From Bacteroides sp. SM23_62 (GTDB taxonomy: Bacteria; Bacteroidota; Bacteroidia; Bacteroidales; SM23-62), in contig LJUP01000027.1 of NCBI GenBank assembly GCA_001303955.1, forward strand, positions 1 through 34,913: a DNA stretch of 34,913 bases, given 5' to 3'. The position numbers and the translations under genes are program-made. The notes under the pieces were generated by a model that did not search any database, was not told the DNA's origin, and saw only the letters and a program-made list of their open reading frames with translations. Below are positions 32,773 to 34,913 of the stretch, piece after piece. How positions within the stretch are numbered: the stretch's first letter is position 1; each line of letters opens with the position of its first letter.

Positions 32773-33626
32773 TGTACAAAATGCAAAAGAACGGGAGATT
32801 TTGCTGGCTGGACGGGTTTTTCCACAGGGAAATTGAGACCCCCATTGATTCCAGGCTGTTCCATACCGGGATTGTGGTCACGGAGGAGATCCGGACGCGG
32901 GGTACCCGGATGGCTTTTTTTTACGAACACTACGAATACCTTCAATCACGATTGAACATCCTCAGGATCACCCTTCCGGATATCCTGACAGTGGAAGAGA
33001 TGCATGAGCATGCAATCCGACTGGTCAACAAGAACAGGTATTTCGGGGGAAATCGTCTGCGCATTACCATTATTCATGATCCGGGATTCCCTGCAGGTAC
33101 AAACCATTGCCTGATGCAATGCACACCCCTTGAACATCCTTCCTATATACTTAACCGGAAGGGATATGTACTTGGACTCTTTGACGATCTGAATATCCCG
33201 CTTGACCGGCTCACCGGCAAGTTTGCCCGTCCCCCCCTGCATGATTTTTTTGCCCGGCGCTTCATAGCTGCCAAGAGATTGGATGATTGCATCCTATTCA
33301 ATCAGCAGGGACATATTGTCTGCAGCATCTATTCGACCATCTTTTTCAGGATCAAAGATAAAATTCATACACCCCCGACAAAGGACGGATCCCCTGCATC
33401 GGTAATGAGGGACCAGGTAATGTGGATGCTTACGGATGCCGGAGATCCGGTAAATGAGAAATTATCGCTCAGGGCCATTGATATCGAAAATGCCGATGAG
33501 ATCATCCTGGCAAATGAAACGGACGGGATCAGGTGGGTTGTGGCGGTGGACCGGTACAGGTATTTCAACCATACCGGTGCCGGGTTGATACGCATGCTGA
33601 ATGAAAAAGCTTTCGGGAACGGTTAA
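32772..33626 (+). CDS. Class IV aminotransferase fold protein with an altered PLP site
   Basis: This 284-residue protein has the class IV aminotransferase fold (branched-chain aminotransferase, D-amino-acid aminotransferase, aminodeoxychorismate lyase). By alignment of motifs from memory, Lys150 in LTGKFARPPLHDFFARRF is in place for the PLP lysine. The later conserved V-x-E-x-x-x-x-N-x-F motif reads VCSIYSTIFF, so the Glu that binds the PLP ring nitrogen is Cys184 and the Asn is Thr189. TPPTKDGSPASVMRDQV matches the usual phosphate-side loop. Neighbours amn, holA and YqgE give no pathway. It may have weak or changed activity. The start ATG at 32772 overlaps the rhomboid stop; its own stop overlaps the YqgE gene by four bases (convergent). 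Confidence 0.82.
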   Translation: MYKMQKNGRFCWLDGFFHREIETPIDSRLFHTGIVVTEEIRTRGTRMAFFYEHYEYLQSRLNILRITLPDILTVEEMHEHAIRLVNKNRYFGGNRLRITIIHDPGFPAGTNHCLMQCTPLEHPSYILNRKGYVLGLFDDLNIPLDRLTGKFARPPLHDFFARRFIAAKRLDDCILFNQQGHIVCSIYSTIFFRIKDKIHTPPTKDGSPASVMRDQVMWMLTDAGDPVNEKLSLRAIDIENADEIILANETDGIRWVVAVDRYRYFNHTGAGLIRMLNEKAFGNG

Positions 33627-34210
33627 TTAAGGCCGGGATTTTCAGGGAAATTAACCCAGGTTTTGTATTTATCACCTGATTTTTTAAGGATATCCTTCCA
33701 GAGGTTATGGTCAGGCCCCTTCATGATCTGTTCTGCGTTCATTTCTGAGACCAGCCAGGCATTTTCAGATAGCTCATTGTCCAGCTGATTCGGGGACCAG
33801 CCCGCATAACCCAGGAAGAACCTGATCTCATGGCCCTTGATCTTGCCAGCGGTGATCATTTCCTTCACGACTTCAAAATCCCCGCCCCAGAACAGGTTTT
33901 CAAGTACCTGGACTGAATTGGGGATGGCCGGGCCAACCGTATGTATGTAATGAACGGTGTTGGTATTAACCGGCCCTCCAATGGATATCTCTGATTCTAT
34001 ATCGGGGAAGTCTGACAATACATCATTGACAGAGAGGTCAACGGGTTTATTCAACACAAATCCTACAGAGCCTTCCTTCGTGTGTTCGGTAAGCAGTACG
34101 ACCGAACGCCGGAAATAGGTGTCGTTCAGGAAGGGTTCTGATATGAGTACCCTGCCCTGCTTGGCAACCTTGTTGTTTTCTATGCTAAAAAAATCAATAT
34201 CCAGTTCCAT
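33623..34210 (-). CDS. YqgE/AlgH family protein
   Basis: This 195-residue protein belongs to the YqgE/AlgH (DUF179) family. The start is typical: GRVLISEPFLNDTYFRRSVVLLTEH near residues 19-43. GSVGFVLNKPVDLSVNDVL, SIGGPVNTNTVHYIHT and RFFLGYAGWSPNQLDNELSENAWL follow in family order. AlgH was linked to alginate regulation in Pseudomonas, but the general function is unknown and no alginate genes are here. It is convergent with the aminotransferase-like gene, the stops sharing TTAA. This YqgE-class IV aminotransferase neighbourhood recurs in Bacteroidota. A perfect -7 box lies upstream. Confidence 0.94.
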   Translation of the reverse strand: MELDIDFFSIENNKVAKQGRVLISEPFLNDTYFRRSVVLLTEHTKEGSVGFVLNKPVDLSVNDVLSDFPDIESEISIGGPVNTNTVHYIHTVGPAIPNSVQVLENLFWGGDFEVVKEMITAGKIKGHEIRFFLGYAGWSPNQLDNELSENAWLVSEMNAEQIMKGPDHNLWKDILKKSGDKYKTWVNFPENPGLN

Positions 34211-34250
34211 TTGTGCTGAATATTTGAGTGCAATATATCCAAATATTTAA

Positions 34251-34258
34251 CAAATATA
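34251..34258 (-). promoter_or_regulatory. -7 box of the YqgE gene promoter
   Basis: TATATTTG on the minus strand is a perfect TAnnTTTG match ending 40 bases before the ATG at 34210. The surrounding 158-base divergent gap (34211-34368) is AT-rich; a weaker TATCTTTC at 34338-34345 may serve the antiporter gene on the plus strand. Confidence 0.4.
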
Positions 34259-34368
34259 ATAATCAGGGCAAAGGTTTTTTATAATTCACCGGAAATTTAT
34301 AGTGAATGATCCTCTCAGATCCATTAAATTCTTTTACTATCTTTCCGCTTTGATTTTCACTGCAATTA

Positions 34369-34913
34369 ATGGATGAAGTAAAGAAGAGGCCTACCCTGCT
34401 CCAGGCATTTATCCCCATAGTCTGCCTGATATTCCTGCTGTCACTGAACGTTTTCATTTATGGGGAAGACACCCTGTCCGGGGCCAACCAGATCGCCCTT
34501 CTCCTGTCGGCGGCCATCGCCGGGATCATTGCCATACGCCTGAAGCTTACCTGGACAGCGATCCTGTCCCGGATCGTCTCGAGCATCGGTTCCGCCATGC
34601 CATCCATACTGATCCTGCTGCTGATCGGATCGCTGGCGGGAACCTGGATGATCAGCGGGGTTGTCCCTGCCATGATCTACTATGGCCTGAAGATCATTCA
34701 CCCGAGCATATTCCTTTTTGCAGCCGTAGTTACCTGCAGTATCGTTTCCCTGGCCACCGGAAGTGCCTGGTCTACCATTGCCACCGTGGGTATCGCATTA
34801 CTGGGCATCGGACAGGCCCTGGGCATACCTGTGGGACTCGTTGCCGGGGCGGTTATTTCCGGGGCCTATTTCGGGGATAAGATGTCTCCCCTCTCGGACA
34901 CAACCAACCTGGC
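34369..34913 (+). CDS. nhaC: NhaC family Na+/H+ antiporter, N-terminal part (runs off the window)
   Basis: From the ATG at 34369 the frame stays open to the window edge, 181 codons and two bases. The product is a membrane protein with about five hydrophobic segments in this part. LLLIGSLAGTWMISGVVPAMIYYGL, LATGSAWSTIATVG and the closing GAYFGDKMSPLSDTTNLA are hallmarks of the NhaC antiporter family, which exchanges sodium for protons across the inner membrane. NhaC proteins are usually 450-500 residues, so well under half is present. Divergent from YqgE. Some family members exchange other cation or organic-acid pairs (for example malate/lactate), so the exact substrate is not certain. Confidence 0.93.
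   Translation, partial: MDEVKKRPTLLQAFIPIVCLIFLLSLNVFIYGEDTLSGANQIALLLSAAIAGIIAIRLKLTWTAILSRIVSSIGSAMPSILILLLIGSLAGTWMISGVVPAMIYYGLKIIHPSIFLFAAVVTCSIVSLATGSAWSTIATVGIALLGIGQALGIPVGLVAGAVISGAYFGDKMSPLSDTTNL

Overview
The window reads as ordinary chromosome from a member of the Bacteroidota, probably Bacteroidales or a close relative. Four things point there. Several intergenic regions carry the Bacteroidota -7 box TAnnTTTG, about 18-40 bases before start codons. Shine-Dalgarno sequences are mostly weak or absent. There is a cluster of secreted TPR-PD40(-OmpA) proteins. The LemA/TPM cluster and the amn-holA-rhomboid-aminotransferase-YqgE neighbourhood are also typical. Base composition is mid-range and even. 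I see no rRNA, tRNA, CRISPR array, insertion sequence, phage gene or attachment site, and no gene-free stretch over 300 bases.

Layout. 103-3106 (+) holds a LemA lipoprotein, a cytoplasmic TPM-domain protein, a secreted Gly-rich TPM-domain protein and a secreted CapA-like metallophosphatase. 3109-9979 (-) holds, in transcription order, two tandem membrane-anchored M23 peptidases, a second CapA-like protein, a MerR regulator, a Nif3/DUF34 protein, a C4 zinc-ribbon coiled-coil protein, a terminator-like hairpin and a secreted helical-repeat protein. Then come alaS (+), a ChaN-like protein (-), a long-chain acyl-CoA synthetase (+), a sodium:solute symporter (-), recR (+), a diaminopimelate/ornithine-type decarboxylase (+), a fused family 2 glycosyltransferase (+) and a 2-oxoacid dehydrogenase E2 (+).

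22770-29294 (+) is the most distinctive part. Three consecutive paralogues share a signal peptide, TPR block and PD40 beta-propeller but end differently. One has a carboxypeptidase-regulatory-like domain, five degenerate 66-68-residue repeats and a C-terminal membrane anchor. One has an OmpA peptidoglycan-binding domain, split from its propeller by a one-base frameshift. One ends soon after the propeller. The rest is housekeeping: a GNAT acetyltransferase, an orphan HSDR_N nuclease-like protein (-), AMP nucleosidase, DNA polymerase III delta, a rhomboid protease, a class IV aminotransferase-like protein, YqgE/AlgH (-) and the start of an NhaC antiporter that runs off the right edge.

For novelty, the best leads are the five-repeat membrane-anchored TPR-PD40 protein and its paralogue cluster, a 32-bp inverted repeat across a convergent gene boundary in which one arm is coding, a terminator-like hairpin whose U-tract touches the next start codon, and a class IV aminotransferase fold protein whose PLP-binding glutamate appears to be replaced. 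I found no convincing new defence or mobile system.
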